DNA of 64,000 bases from Toxorhynchites rutilus septentrionalis (GCF_029784135.1 NC_073746.1:244686307-244750306); one strand, 5' to 3'; counted from the first letter of the stretch, positions 11,265 through 23,400 are shown. Notes: a model not told the origin generated them from the sequence alone. A program made the numbers and translations.

Positions 11265-11306
11265 CGTGTGTATATATCAGCAGCTCGCTCGCGCATCCAT
11301 TCAGTA
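11265..11306 (+). promoter_or_regulatory. Candidate core promoter: TATA box plus Inr
   Basis: TATATAT begins at 11271 and TCAGTA, an arthropod-type initiator, lies at 11301-11306, placing the initiator A about 32 nt from the first T of the TATA box. This is the canonical geometry. The sequence around it is GC-richer than its surroundings. No recognised plus-strand coding exon follows for 16 kb; it could start a 5' UTR exon of the plus-strand ABCC gene, a non-coding RNA or an unrecognised gene. Confidence 0.45.
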
Positions 11307-12052
11307 TCCACTTTCAACTGCTATGATAGTTAGTTGATTTGATAACTTGAGGGTGTAATTGTCCAACGTCGGAAGCAAAAAAAGGGATACATATCAAGAG
11401 GAGCAGACTAATTTACATACAATCGATTCAATTTCAGTAAAAACTAATCAATTAAAAAAATCCATTTGGAAATCCCTTTGATGTGCAAAATCAGGGGTCT
11501 TCGTAGCCACATTGGGTGCGATCGCTCGTGAGTTCAAAACTCACGACCCTCATCGACCATCTTTCATCGACCCTCGACCATCAAGAAAAACATCGAGCTG
11601 TTGTAGTATTAACAACACAACAATGATCATATCAACTATATCCGCTGTCCGGTCTACTGGACGATGGAAGAACAGAAGGAATATTTTTACGCCTAAATTT
11701 CTGCTGTGTTATTTACAATTTGTAGATAACATAAACATGTAACATGTACACGATAAAATCCGGTTCGGTTACAGCTACTGCGGCCCGTGGGCCCCTTGTG
11801 GTTCAGTGAGCTCTTCTTGTTGGCTCATCTGGCGTTAGTTTATTCTAAACTATTATATTTTGGGTGGGTAGGAATAACGAAAAGCCAAGAAATCATTTAC
11901 TATTTTATTTGACGCAGGACTACGTAGTCCTTTCGGTAACGGTTTAGTTTTCCAAATTGGCGTTTTCCAAGTAATTTAAATTTTTCAAGAAATTTTAAAG
12001 CTTTTATAATTCATACCACGATCATCATTATTCACAGTCACAGTCTCGATCC
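11307..12052. other. Unassigned stretch downstream of the candidate promoter
   Basis: No clear open frame or repeat was recognised. A potential 5' UTR beginning at 11303 would run through here; possible donor sites are too many to choose among by eye. Confidence 0.3.
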
Positions 12053-12060
12053 AGCTAGCA

Positions 12061-12938
12061 CAGTGGTTTTCAACCATTTTTGCTCCATTCCCCCATTTAC
12101 GAAAATTAATCCCAGTGCATTCCCTCTATCAGTATTTTGTAAGAAAATCTGTATACTCAATGAAATAATAGAATGCAGACGGGTTTCATGTTATATTCGC
12201 AATAAATTTGACTTTGTACTTGTATCTGATCACAAAAAAGAGATGGCACCTGAATTGCGCCTGAACGGCTTCCGCCAAAAACTAATTCTTGAGAGCGTTG
12301 TCGAAAAGCACACCTCATGTCATCTTCGATATCCACTCTGTTATGGTGTTTCCATCAGTAGCATTGTAAGAAATCCACATAAATACTACGCAAAAAACAA
12401 CAACGCTCGTAACGCTTATTCCGCATATCAGGATGAAAATCGATCATTTGTAGATCGATGAGTTTGTTCTGAAATCGGTCCGATACTTTCGCCACTGCCA
12501 GTTGGAAGGGATTTCAAACTTTGTCAAATCGGAACGGATTTAAAACCTTGTCCAGTCGGAAAGGATTTCAAACCCTGTCCAAATCGGCGTTATTTGAAAT
12601 AAGGAAAATATGTTTCAAGTTTGACTTGTTGTAAAAAATCTAGAAAAATGCTTTTTAATGGTCTTCTGTACTGTTTCGTAGTATGTGCAATCATCATTCA
12701 CTGAAGAAAATCTTTCAAACATTGTGAAATTGTTCAATTGAACATAACATTTCAAATTTGGAAATGTTTGCCGAAGATCGCAAATTTGACCATATCCTAG
12801 AAAGTTTTGTTGCAATGTTTGCTAATCATTGTCATCTTCAAAGCGAAGTAAATGTGCAATATTCTCTTGCCCAATCCCCCCCTTTTGATGACCAAACTCC
12901 CCACTATTGGGGAACTCTCCACCGGTTAAAAATCACTG
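12061..12938 (+). mobile_element. Non-autonomous hAT element (878 bp)
   Basis: The left end is CAGTGGTTTTCAACC and the right end is GGTTAAAAATCACTG, an inverted pair with two mismatches plus one extra matching stretch inside. Flanks are AGCTAGCA (12053-12060) and AGCTAGTA (12939-12946), an 8-bp target-site duplication with one difference. CAGTG-type ends with 8-bp duplications define hAT. The interior has a 132-codon frame at 12063-12461 without hAT transposase motifs, so the copy is non-autonomous. Confidence 0.75.
12498..12590 (+). repeat. Short minisatellite inside the hAT element
   Basis: Three imperfect units of about 30-36 bp carry the pattern CGGAA.GGATTT.AAACC.TGTC. It lies within the hAT interior. 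Confidence 0.6.
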
Positions 12939-12969
12939 AGCTAGTAGATAACCAGACAGAAATGATACA

Positions 12970-12972
<3 letters not shown>

Positions 12973-13022
<50 letters not shown>
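12973..13022. repeat. (TA)n microsatellite
   Basis: About 25 TA dinucleotides. It is the expanded AT tail of the adjoining minus-strand G/C-run repeat. Confidence 0.9.
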
Positions 13023-13024
<2 letters not shown>

Positions 13025-14311
13025 GGATTTCTGTCTGTCTGTCTGTCTGGTTCTTATGGACTCGGAAACTACTGAGCCGATCAACATGAAAATTAGTACG
13101 TAGGGGTTTTTGGGGCCGGGGAAGGTTTTCGTGATAGTTTGAGACCCCTCCCCCTCTCTAAGGTGGGGCTGCCATACAAATTAAGCACAAATTTCTGCAT
13201 TACTCGGGAATTAATCAAGCAACTGAAACGAAATTTGGCATATGGAGGTTTTAGGGTGCAATAAATGATTTTATGGTGGTTGGACTCTCCACCCCACTCT
13301 TTAAGGAGGGCTGCCATACAAATGAAACATAAATTTCTGCATTACTCGAGAATTAATCAAGCAAATAAAACCACATGAGGCATATTGAGGTTTTAGGGTG
13401 CAATAAATGTTTCTATGGTTGTTAGACTCTTCACCCCCCTCTCTAACGGGGGAATGCCATACAAATGAAACACATATTTCTGCATTACTCGAGAATTAAT
13501 CAAGCAAACGGAACCAAATTTGGCATGTGGAGGTTTTAGGGGGCATGAAATATTTTTAAGGTGGTTCAACACTCCTCCCACCTTTCTAAGGAGGGGGGGC
13601 TGCCATAGAAATGAAGCAAATGGAGCTAAATTTAGGATGTGAGGGTTTTTGGGTACGAGAAATGTTTCTATGATCGTATGACACCCTTTCCTCCTCTGGA
13701 AAGGAGAGAAGGTCCCATAAAAATAATGCACAATTGAAAATTTTCGGAAAACTCTAAAGAAAAATGGAAAAATTCGAAAAATTCAATTCGCATGTGTTCT
13801 ACTATTACATATTGATAAGCGTTGTTTGTCCATTTGATGTTTGCTGTAACGCAATTGATCTTCGTTCGGAAGTGGAAATGGATCTTAATGTGATAAAACG
13901 CACTCTTATATCGTCTTCTATCTATAAAAATAAAAAAGAATCGCCGAATGTGTTGATAAGAGCAAAACTCGAGAAAGGAGTTGTCCGATTTAGGGCTGTC
14001 TTCATTCTATCATATTTTCTGTATTAAACATTTATTCCATGTAGAGGAGAAATATGTTATTGCAGATGCAGAATGAATCTTGCACGAGAATTTTGTCTGA
14101 AAATAATCTTTGAAATAATCTGATTTTATAATGTCGAGTTTTGGTAGAAGTACTGAAATTTTATAATAAAAAATAATTTTAAAGAGTAGATTAGAAGATC
14201 AATCAATGAACAGTTTTACGATTGGACCCATGAACGTTCGCTGAGTAGGAAAACGTGGAAGTGATAACAAAAAATAAATTTTAGGCGGGACGAAGTTTGC
14301 CGGGTCAGCTG
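13023..14311 (-). repeat. G/C-run interspersed repeat, copy 2 (near full length)
   Basis: On the minus strand it runs from CAGCTGACCCGGCAAACTTC at about 14311 through a leader and four or five G/C-run units to CAGACAGACAGACAGAAATC next to the TA microsatellite. The leader includes the phrase GGAGTGCGTTTT..CA and an internal block (13740-13990) also present in copies 1 and 3 but shortened in copies 4 and 5. The minus-strand open frames at 13093-13317 and 13393-13731 lie across the tandem units and are not taken as genes. Confidence 0.8.
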
Positions 14312-16381
14312 GTGGAAGATAAATATCGCACACAGTGGTGTAATTTTGTTTGGTGGAGTCATGGCGTTCGTGCCGTCTGGTGGAGAGTGTTTAGTATTTT
14401 TCATCACGTTTTTTTTCTGCATCTGTATATATAAACTGCATCTATATATATAAACAATCTATAAATATGCTTGAAACTTCATCGAAGTCAAGATTGGTCA
14501 TGTGTTGATGTATGTCTTTGGATAGCCGTAAAAGCACTATAAATGTTATGCTCGCCCGGGCCAACCTCTGTTTTTATTTTGCTGAACGGACGTGCAAAAT
14601 TCTCAGTATTCATTCTCAGAATATGCGCGAAGTAAGCATAATACAGAGTCTGCACTGACGGGCAGAAGAAAAATATTAAATAGGTCGTACCGGGTCGGTT
14701 TTCATACCGCTATGTGGATTGGTTGATTGGTTGTGCCTGAATGAATCATCCATACGAATTGTTGATTTTATGAGTTATCAAATAGATAACGGTGGTGGCG
14801 GAACAAATGTGTAATCTTGGGTCGCACTGTGTCTATTACGAATAGAATATTTGCGATGAATACTGAGTACGCTACGTGCATAGTCAACACAAATCTCGTA
14901 TACTGTTCTCGCGAGAACAAAAATGATTCATGAATCACCCATCGTAGACTGGCAACAATTAGGAAAACTAAACAAAACACTTGGCCTTGAGAAAGGCCAT
15001 TTAGAGAGACTCGTTGCCACCTGTCCACCTGTCAGGATGACTGATAATTCGTGTATGACTTATTTTGTGACTTTTTCCGTCCGATCAATTAATTTTCGTG
15101 AATTCGAATTGTTTCCGGCTTAGAAGGGAAGAAGTTATCCTCCTTCATAATACGGGCAACGGGCATACGGGAATACGGGCATGTTAAGAAGAACTTCAAT
15201 TGTTTCCTTGGAAACTCATGTTTTCCAAAACTTCAATGCAGTTTCTTGCAATTCAATACACTGTTTTTCGAGAAAATCGGCCAAATGTTTAACAAAAAAG
15301 TGTTTTTCAATATTTTTACTGAAATTAAAACAGACCAAAAGGTAGAACTTTTTATTCAATGTGGGTAATATGGACATATAATGCGGGACAAGTTCGTAAA
15401 TTTATTGCTCGTGAAAGGAAGATAATTTTATTCTCCTTCATCGTTTGTTTGTCCAGCAACTGACAAAAGTGTTTTTCCATCACTTTCCATCATTCATTGG
15501 ATGTGATCTGAGCATTTCACTGTTCATTTTAACTCCATCAGTACAATTAATTCAATAATTTGAATTTTCCACTAACATATGAACATATGAAGTCACCTAA
15601 TATCGCTTCTCTATTAACTCACAAACCGAAATATAACTATCAGTGAATTGAATTTTGAAATTCAATATATCTAATTATCGAATATTGAAGCCGCAATAAT
15701 CACATCCACGCGCATGAACACGAATAATTTTCGGTTTTTCTTTCCTTTTTCCACTTTTGAATAAATGTGATGAATAATAGAGACTTCAAACTTGTCAGTT
15801 CATTCGCCTCTTAAATAACATGAAGAAGGAATTCTCATTAACAGAAGTATGAAATTCACAATGTAACTATACAAATAAACCACCTGCCCATATTACCCCC
15901 GCTATCCGTCTTACCCGTACCTACACTAGCGCAGTTTGAATAGGGAATTCATCTTAACCCATTGTCAGTATACATATCGTCTTCTAATTATCTCTTGTTT
16001 AGATGGATTCAGCACAGCTTAAGTAGTTTCTAAAATGATTCTTTCGAATCTTACACATTTTTATGAGTTGTCATTTTTTAGGTATATCACAACAAAAAGT
16101 TCCAATTAATTTTGCCAACTCAATGAACGAGTTGGTGTGAAGTCTTCTCACTAGAGATGGTGAAATGAAATATCTGAAGTATATTTTGTATACTTTTTTC
16201 ACAATTATAATGTGATCGATAATAACTTTTTGACGATTCATAACTAAAATTCAAAATAAATAACCTTATAGCGATGAGAAACAGAATCCATATACACATA
16301 CATCACTGTAAACATAATGCCCGATGCCGGCGATAACAATTGATCAATTGACATCACGGCTGGTTCGGCCAGTTTACTTAC
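14312..16381. other. Unassigned intronic DNA of the minus-strand ABCC gene
   Basis: No further ABCC exon was recognised on the minus strand. A block at 14976-15122 is related to 17665-17790 (listed separately). Several CAAACTTC/TTCAAT-rich AT stretches at 15200-16300 show no structure I can name. Confidence 0.4.
14976..15122 (+). repeat. Diverged repeat, member A
   Basis: It shares CGGCCTTGAGAAAGG-like text, CGTG.ATGACTTAT, and AATTTTCGTGAATTCGA.. ATTGTTTCCGG, in the same order, with 17665-17790. Identity is partial, so this is an old duplication or a dispersed element. Here the first phrase reads TTGGCCTTGAGAAAGGCC. Confidence 0.5.
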
Positions 16382-16566
16382 TTTTCAAGGCGATCTCCTA
16401 ATGCATCCGATCGATCTGCATCCAGAGGACGAAACAAGTCCTGCAGTTCTAGCACTTTACTGTATCCTTTCTTGAACAGATCTATCGTCCACCAAAACGT
16501 TGCTATTGATAGAAAATTGGCTTTTTCACGTGGATTAATATCGAGCTTTCTTCTGATCGATTCCAT
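16382..16566 (-). CDS. First coding exon of a second ABCC4-like transporter
   Basis: The minus-strand ATG at 16566 opens a 185-nt exon that ends ..CTT GAA AA before the donor GTAAGT (16381-16376). Its 61 full codons align throughout with exon 1 of the plus-strand gene at 27386: NPREKANFLSIATFWWTIDL against NPRQGANLLSVLSFWWTYDL, and ALGDRLEK against KLGDKLEK. Length, phase (2) and donor are identical. This segment is the cytoplasmic N-terminus that precedes the first transmembrane domain in short ABCC proteins, with the conserved NP and FWW motifs. The remaining exons would lie further left; none was recognised in 1-16381, so intron 1 is either over 16 kb or the gene is truncated. The gene is divergent from the plus-strand paralogue. 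Confidence 0.8.
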
Positions 16567-18300
16567 GCTTGCATCACTTGATCACGCCAATTCTCTTTGA
16601 AACTATCTCACAAACTATACAGCACATCTACCGCACACAGGACATTCGCGTTCCGATCACGTTAATACTAATTGCACTGTTTCGTGCTACTAGAACATAG
16701 AGAAAGGAAACGTAGCACTTTACTCAACGACTTCAACCGATGGAATGATAAGACTTCTAGCGGGTACGGTTCCCTCGAAAGCATTCTCGTTTGGGGCTGA
16801 CTATGGCGCACACTTTGTTATACACACAAACATAGCCGATGGACGACGTTCGATATCTTATCTCCAGAAGGTAGCGCCGAATTTGGACAAACGCTACTGC
16901 ATCCATTCGATCGAGCGCTCTGAATCTCGACGGAATTTTCGTGAGCATCCTAGTTTAGAACGTTAATATTGCTCTTTAATTGATATAGTTAATCAGCGTT
17001 CATCGCAACGTGAAATGCGTTGGGCTACATCTCGTCGAATTGTTTGTCACGGTCATATTATTATTAGATTAGTTATCTTGCGTGTGGTGGTAGTTTCATA
17101 TCATTGGAAAATGATTCAGCGTTTCTCTTCAATTAGATACTGCGCGCCGCATGCTGAGTGCTGACAAACTGTGATAAAACATTTTACTGTATCATTTTAG
17201 ATGTAATAATAGCCATATCATTCTCAAACTAACATTATAGTGATTCCCCTTATCATCACGTTATTTGTGTTTATTCTAAGATTGATTCGGCTTCCGGGCA
17301 AGTGAAATATTCTTATTTCCACGAAAACATAGAATGATCTTCCTCCCTCGGGAGACCCGATGCGTCTGCCTATCATTCAAGACGCCACAGGTTCAGACAC
17401 GTTCTTAATAACCACTATTTGTTTAAGTAATTTTGAATTATTTTTATTTCATTATTTGACCCAACAAATATACTAGGGAATCGATAGTTTAAGTCACCCA
17501 TCCATGCTCATGAAATGCATACATTATCAGTTCTTCATAATTTGGATTTATTTGTATCTAAGTCTTATCATTCTGCAGAAGAGCTATTATATACCAAATT
17601 AATCCACCACTGCCCTGTCTGTACTCGATTTTTTGAACTAAAAATCCAAAAATCCAAAATTCTTTCGGCCTTGAGAAAGGTGATATGATCGCTATATGGA
17701 TGAACGATGAATCGTGAATGACTTATGAATGACTGATTTCCGATTGATAATTTTTCGTGAATTCGAGCATTGTTTCCAGGTTGAAAGTGGCGTCAAAGTG
17801 CAACGTAACTTAAGTCGTATGTGAAGAAATATTTTCCAGCTGTGAAAGCTGTGTTCCTCGGTAGAAAACTGAAGGTGAAAATTTGATCCGCATTATTTCT
17901 TTAGAAAATTATGTTTTTGGAAGCGTTGGAGATGTTATTTTTTGAAACTACCTGGATATGCAATCATTTTAGTGTTTCAGTTTCGCTCTAGAAAGCAAGC
18001 AACTCACATGTACCGTTACATGCTGAGAGTTAATTTGAGAATCTTCTCAAATTGGTATTGCTTTGTGAATCGTTCGCGCCTCTCATTCAGTGCTAGCATC
18101 CATTCATCGTTCCTTGTCAGTGCTATCAAATATTTGTACTAAAGAGTTTCATTCTCAAGGCAAGGTGTAGAGGCATGATTTTTGGACGATTTTCGAGCTC
18201 TCAAAAACTAAAACAAATAACATTTTTAATATTCATTATTTAATTTTTTTGTTTATTGATCTTTTATGAATACAAGCAAAAATGATTCAAATTTTAAAAA
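16567..18300. other. Left half of the intergenic region between two ABCC start codons
   Basis: No TE with clear ends was found. A minus-strand promoter for the exon at 16566 would be expected just right of it; I see no convincing TATA box. The open frames at 16745-16966 and 16757-16948 lie on opposite strands over the same DNA and show no domain. Confidence 0.4.
17665..17790 (+). repeat. Diverged repeat, member B
   Basis: Counterpart of 14976-15122: TTCGGCCTTGAGAAAGG, then AATCGTGAATGACTTATG, then TTTTTCGTGAATTCGAGC and ATTGTTTCCAGG. Both copies are on the plus strand about 2.7 kb apart, flanking the minus-strand first exon. Confidence 0.5.
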
Positions 18301-18302
18301 AT

Positions 18303-19273
18303 GTTCTGCCATACAAATGAAACACAAATTTCTGCATTACTCGAGAATTAATCAAGCATCCTTTCCCCTCTCTAGAGAGGGGGAGGAGGGTGCTGAACAA
18401 CTCGAGAACTCATCAAACAAATGAAATCAAACTTAGCATACAGAGGTTTTAGGGATCGATAAACGTTTCTATGTTAGTTCGACACTTCTCCCCCCTCTCT
18501 AAAGGGGGGATTCCATACAAATGAAACACAAATTTCTGCATAACTCGAGAACTAATCAAGTAAATGAAGCCAAATTTGGGATGTGAGGGTTTTTCGGTAC
18601 GAGAAATGTTTCTATGATGGTATGACACCCCTTCCTCCTCTGGAAAGGAGAGGGGGTCCGATAAAAACAATGCACATATTTCAACCAAACCTATTCCAAC
18701 CAAACATGACAGTTGAAAATTTTCGGAAAACTATGAAGGAAAATGGGAAAATTCGAAAAATTCAATTCGCATGCGTTCTACAATTACATTTTGACAAGCG
18801 TTGTTAGTCCATTTGATGTTTGCGGTAACAAAATTGATCTTCGTTCGAAAGTGAAAATGGATTTGATTGTGATAAAACGCACTCCTATATCGTCTTCTAT
18901 CTATATAAATAAAAATCGCCGAATGTGTTGATAAGAGCAAAACTCGAGAAAGGAATTGTCCGATTTAGGACTGTTTTCATTCTATCATATTTTCTGTATC
19001 AAACATTTATTCCATGTAACGGAGAAACATGTTATGTGCAAGTGGATGAAATCTTGAACGCGAATTGTATCTGAAAATAATCCGATATTATAATGTCGAG
19101 TTTTGGTAGAAGTACGGACATTTTCTAGTAAAAATAATGTTAAAGGGTAGATTAGAAGATCAATCAATGAACAGTTATGCGATTGGACCCATGAACGTGC
19201 ACTTAGTAAGAAAACGTGGAGGTGATAACGAAAAATAAACTTTGGGCGGGACGAAGTTTGCCGGGTCAGCTAG
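18303..19273 (-). repeat. G/C-run interspersed repeat, copy 3 (3' truncated)
   Basis: On the minus strand it begins ACTAGCTGACCCGGCAAACT at about 19273 and runs through the leader and two or three G/C-run units, stopping near 18303 without the CAGA microsatellite. The leader block at 18720-19020 is nearly the same as 13740-14040 in copy 2. The open frames here belong to the repeat. Confidence 0.8.
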
Positions 19274-20260
19274 TGCTGATATAAATGTTCATCTAGGTAA
19301 ACAAACTAAAATGCGCTGCGGAGATCAGATGTGTTGGTATTGATTCAGCAGAAATAACAAATGTTCGTTATGGCCAACGTTCGATTTTTCGAACACTTCA
19401 ATTTCCGGACATACTGGTTTTGAAACAAATTTATTGCCCAATAAAGTTATACAAAATAGAAAATTGATGATAAGTGGTAGCTTCTTAGCTTTAGCTATAT
19501 TTTGGTGCAAAACCTTACCGTTGCATTCCAAAGACATGAAAAATTATCAAAGTTGCTGTTCGATTTTTCAAACGATTGGCGCAAAATGGGTTACAATTAA
19601 GAGTAACTTTTTACTCACTACTTTGCTCTGCTAGTTGATCCGTTTCTTCTCAGTGTCGACTTGCGATATCGGAAGAATGCAGAAGTAACCCATTTTGAAA
19701 TTGACGTTTGAAAGGTCGTAGAAGCGTACGACAGAAGAATAAGGCCAATCTCTCATTTTAATAGATTATGTAACAAATATTGCTGTCTTTCTAGAACAAG
19801 TTACTAACCAATGTGACGAACGGTTCATCATCTCTATAAGAATCAAATGTTAATTCCAGAAATTTTGGTAGAAACTGGGTTGATGAAATCATTTCACGGA
19901 ACGACAATAGCTGTGTGTTAGGCAAATGACAAAGCAAGGTAAATCTCAGTGAGAGATTGCTGCAGTTCTGAAAGATCGAAAACATTCGTGTTCAATGCCC
20001 TCAGTGATCCGAAATTACGCTGAGCAGCAGATTGAGACTACAAAGTTGGCAAAATAGGAAAAGATCTCTACAATGCTTCATGGATTCGAATAACATAACC
20101 AGCTAGAAAACTCAGCGTGCTGAAATGCTGCATCTGGGAAATAAACCTCAGAAGGTTTTTTGAAATCTACACCCAAACTAGTGTTGGCAGAAAACATGTC
20201 ATCTTTGGCAGAAATGGTGCCATTTAGTGTGCTGGAGGGTCAAATGCGCAAATAATGAGC
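19274..20260. other. Unassigned stretch
   Basis: A minus-strand 70-codon and a plus-strand 66-codon frame overlap without recognised domains. A phrase near 19935-20000 reads like a decayed Tc1-type HTH (EIAAVLKDR) but is too weak to call. Confidence 0.35.
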
Positions 20261-20261
20261 T

Positions 20262-20442
20262 CTTTTAAAAGCTTAAAAATCGTTTGTATGTATGCGTGCA
20301 GACATATTTTTCTGTTTCTCTTTTCTCATTTAATTTGGGATTGTACCAAAAAAAAGTCCATACGATGTCAATGGGGATCGAACCAAGGCCGGCTGGAATG
20401 CAAAGCTATTTTACACGACCACGCTATCCACATGGCTAATGA
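20262..20442 (-). mobile_element. tRNA-derived SINE-like element
   Basis: On the minus strand, TGTGGATAGCGTGGTCGTG (A-box-like) is followed 40 nt on by TTGGTTCGATCCCC (B box, 20373-20386) and then a non-tRNA body. This order is that of an internal RNA polymerase III promoter in a SINE head. The cloverleaf does not close well and no CCA-adjacent acceptor pair was found, so it is not called as a tRNA gene. The 3' limit is uncertain. Confidence 0.5.
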
Positions 20443-20794
20443 TGCTTCAGCAGTTGTTCAGCAAATACGTGATAATATTGCACCTGATTATAAAATGAAG
20501 TTGGGAAGTGTTTTCTAAGAGTAAAAAACGAGCGCATTAAGGAGAACAATATCTATCTCGGTCTGGGCCGTGTATGTGGCAAAGTATGCGGAAAGCTTAT
20601 TGGTCTTTTGTTTCGCTCGCTCGTATTAATCTTATATTGCTGTACCATGTATATAATACAAATGCTTACCAGTATTTGTGAGTCATGACATTTTCTGTTA
20701 TGTTATGTCTCATTCAATGTCATAAATCGGGATGACAAAACATGAGCTGAAAATGAATTTTGGGTATAGGCTTATACTCTGGAGTAGTTTTGAG
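20443..20794. other. Unassigned stretch
   Basis: AT-rich, with no recognised feature between the SINE and the hAT MITE. Confidence 0.3.
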
Positions 20795-21438
20795 CAGGGT
20801 CCAACATTTTCGAGAATAAAAAATGAAAATCGACGCTCCTCTCAGTCGCTTCGCTTTGACTAGAACAACTTCGGAATTCGCCGTCAACATGACTTGAATT
20901 GACGAGCTTTAAGAGCGAGGATGACTGATTAACTATTCTAGCAAATGGCTATTCTACTGACGTGATGAATGAATACAAATCTGCCTCTTCATTCAATCTG
21001 AATTAAATCCACCGCTACTACTCCCCTGACATGAATCTTGTTATCCGCGTACACAATCTTATTTTCACGTCCATATGAAGTGAAACGAAAACTTGATGTG
21101 GGATGCAAAAAAAGTAGTTACATCATTAATGGACGTCTCTATTGTTTACCCACCGTGAACTCAAACATCGATACATGTATGCGTGATACATGAGAGAGAG
21201 AAATGAATTCAGTCTGGGGGGAGTCACTTCAATATGCAATGAAGTCCATTTGACGGGGAAGAGTGATGAGATAGTCGAGTCGTAGAGGGAGATAGTAATT
21301 AAACGCTGAGTCATGTTGACGGAGAAACTGCAAAAAAACGAAACAAGCAAAAAGCAAAAACGCATCTCCAATTAAATGCGAAGGCGGACTTCTTCATGGT
21401 CCGCTGACTATCCTCAGCTAAATATGACTTTTCCGAGA
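20795..21438 (+). mobile_element. hAT MITE family (ATAGTCAGCTGACTAT type), copy A
   Basis: It starts with CAGGGTCC and shares with copy C (39809-40620) the text on AATACAAATCTGCCTCTTCA, ACATCGATACATG, GTCGAGTCGTAGAGGGAGAT and the subterminal GACTATCCTCAG. The right terminal GCCCTG is lost. Copies: A, B 29180-29616, C 39809-40620, D 46258-47033 and E 30199-30370. Confidence 0.7.
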
Positions 21439-21488
21439 CACAAACATACAATCAAGGTACATAATGTGTGATTTGATTTACCTCGAGA

Positions 21489-22520
21489 TTGTGGACTGAT
21501 ACCGAGGTAAGGTGTTGTCGTTCTGAAAAGGCAGCCTTAGCAATAGTATGGGGTGTTGAACGTTTCTGTTGGGGCGAAAAAAACGACGATTTCTGTTTCG
21601 GACACCGGGTTCTTAGCAGCAATAAACACAGTTATTCTTGGTTTAGCGCAGCTTTAAACTGCAAAATATATTTAATCAAATATGGCTTCCGTGGTGACAT
21701 TTATAAACTGACTTACACATTCGGTGTTCTCACGTACATGAATTTTAGGTGAAGAAATTCAACTCTTATTCTAGTTAAACAAATTCACTGATGTGTTATA
21801 CTGAATAAACAAATCTTATGTTTCTAAAAGTCTAACTTTAAATCTACGAAAAATATTCTTTAGCAGTCACCTTTTCACGTTTGAACGTGTACGTTTTTTC
21901 GCGTTCGTTGGCGGAAGTAGTTTTTCTCTTCTTCTTCTTTTCGCTGACAGCTCTCACCTCGTGCGTTCGTCGATGACATTTGACGTCAAGTTGAGTTAGG
22001 GTGACCATTTGGAACGCATACTTGGAACAGTGCACCCAGCGGCAACAGTTTCCAAACGTACTTGATCGGGAGAACGTTCAGCCATTTAATGAACTGCAAC
22101 TGCTCTACCTCCTTCAAAGGTTTCAGTACAATATTGGCCAATATAGATGCAATATAGCTGGAGTACTCGATTTTTCGATTTTCTAGGGTAACTGACGGAA
22201 TGGGAAAGCCTATTGATTATAATAGATTATTTCAGCAGGTATCTTCCGGTTATTGAAATGGACAAGATCTACCTCAACTCGTAAGAGTTTCAAGAGTTCT
22301 GCACGAAATATGGAATCAATTTGGAATTACCGTACCGTATTTGCCGCAGAGGAACGGAGAGATCGAACATCAAAATCGTGAATTTTGAAAGGACTAGCTG
22401 ATCGAGCTCCAGAAATGCATCATGCTGCCGCTCATTCGATTACTTTGCATGGAATTGATATTTGGCAGTAAGATGTGTACAAAACTTCCCGTTCGCCAGA
22501 AAGAAAAGAAGGAAGCGAGG
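21489..22520 (+). pseudogene. Ty3/Gypsy pol remnant (RNase H and integrase pieces)
   Basis: The piece at 21495-21600 reads CRSEKAALAIVWGVERF, the conserved Gypsy RNase H segment. 22090-22170 resembles the tether (LYLLQRFQYNI). 22218-22275 reads IDYFSRYLPVIEMDKI, the integrase core start with its first catalytic Asp. 22273-22345 reads EFCTKYGINLELPY, and after a frameshift YLPQRNGEIEHQNREF, the NGE.E..NR integrase motif. Stops and frameshifts separate the pieces and no LTRs were identified. It is an old remnant of an insect retroelement. Confidence 0.65.
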
Positions 22521-23400
22521 TTACTGTCCGTTTTGCATTATCGCGAAAGCAATTACGTAGAAGTGCAACCAATCTCAAGGTCAGGGTGTGAAAGGAAGGT
22601 CATTTTTTTGCTTTTTGGAAAGCTCGATATTTGATTTCGTTGGAAAGTTACAGCCAAAAGTATGAGGTCACCTCAAGGGATATAGTATTGATGTACGAAT
22701 TTTTAAACGGGTTTTTCTCGAAACCATATTTTTTTTCTGTTGGTGGTATCGAAATCTCAGGATCTACTCGACCGAGTTAGTTGAAATTATTTCTCAGCAT
22801 GTGAAAATGAATTATCTAAAGCGTTACATAACCGTTTTTTGGTATCCATTTTTTTCGATTTTTTATGAGCCGACATTCTGGCAATTTTTCGAATTTTCAA
22901 AAATGTAGCCACTATGGTATTGTTCTGAAGTTTCAAAATATTCATTGGAATTTGTGCTGCGAAACCCCGTTGCTTCAGAACCGATATTACCAGCAAGGTA
23001 CCGATTTTCAGACATCTTCGCTTCCAGTTGTCAACAACGTAATAATCATTATTCGTGCATTTAAGAATGGAAAATACATCTTAAAATACACCTTAAACAA
23101 TAATCAAAATACCTGTGAACTGTTCGGTTCATTCCTAACATCTGAAAAAAATCACGAAACTTAATAATTTTTCGACCCTCCTGACAGGGGTCCCCCTCAA
23201 TGCTACGAAATGATGATAAAATGATTGAAAACTTGCAAGAAAATCAGGATCTGGACGGAATAAACTTTGAAGGCGAATTTGTAGAAAGTACAGAGGTTGG
23301 CCAAGACCGTAAGACTATGTGGTGTATTTAACCACTTTTTTAAAGGAAGTACGATACAATAATAGTACGACAGTACGGTATTAAACTGATTTGTTATAAT
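22521..23400. other. Unassigned stretch
   Basis: The open frame at 22865-23164 has no domain. Sequence near 22600-22760 has the look of old repeat DNA but no boundaries were found. Confidence 0.35.

Noticed and set aside
12063..12461. 132-codon open frame as a gene
   Set aside because: It lies entirely in a non-autonomous hAT element, shares no transposase motif and starts two bases inside the terminal repeat.
16745..16966. Small open frames on both strands between the ABCC genes
   Set aside because: Opposing frames over the same DNA without domain, start context or splice support.
19920..20230. Possible Tc1-type HTH and transposase text
   Set aside because: Only a short phrase fits and the frame breaks repeatedly; too weak to annotate.
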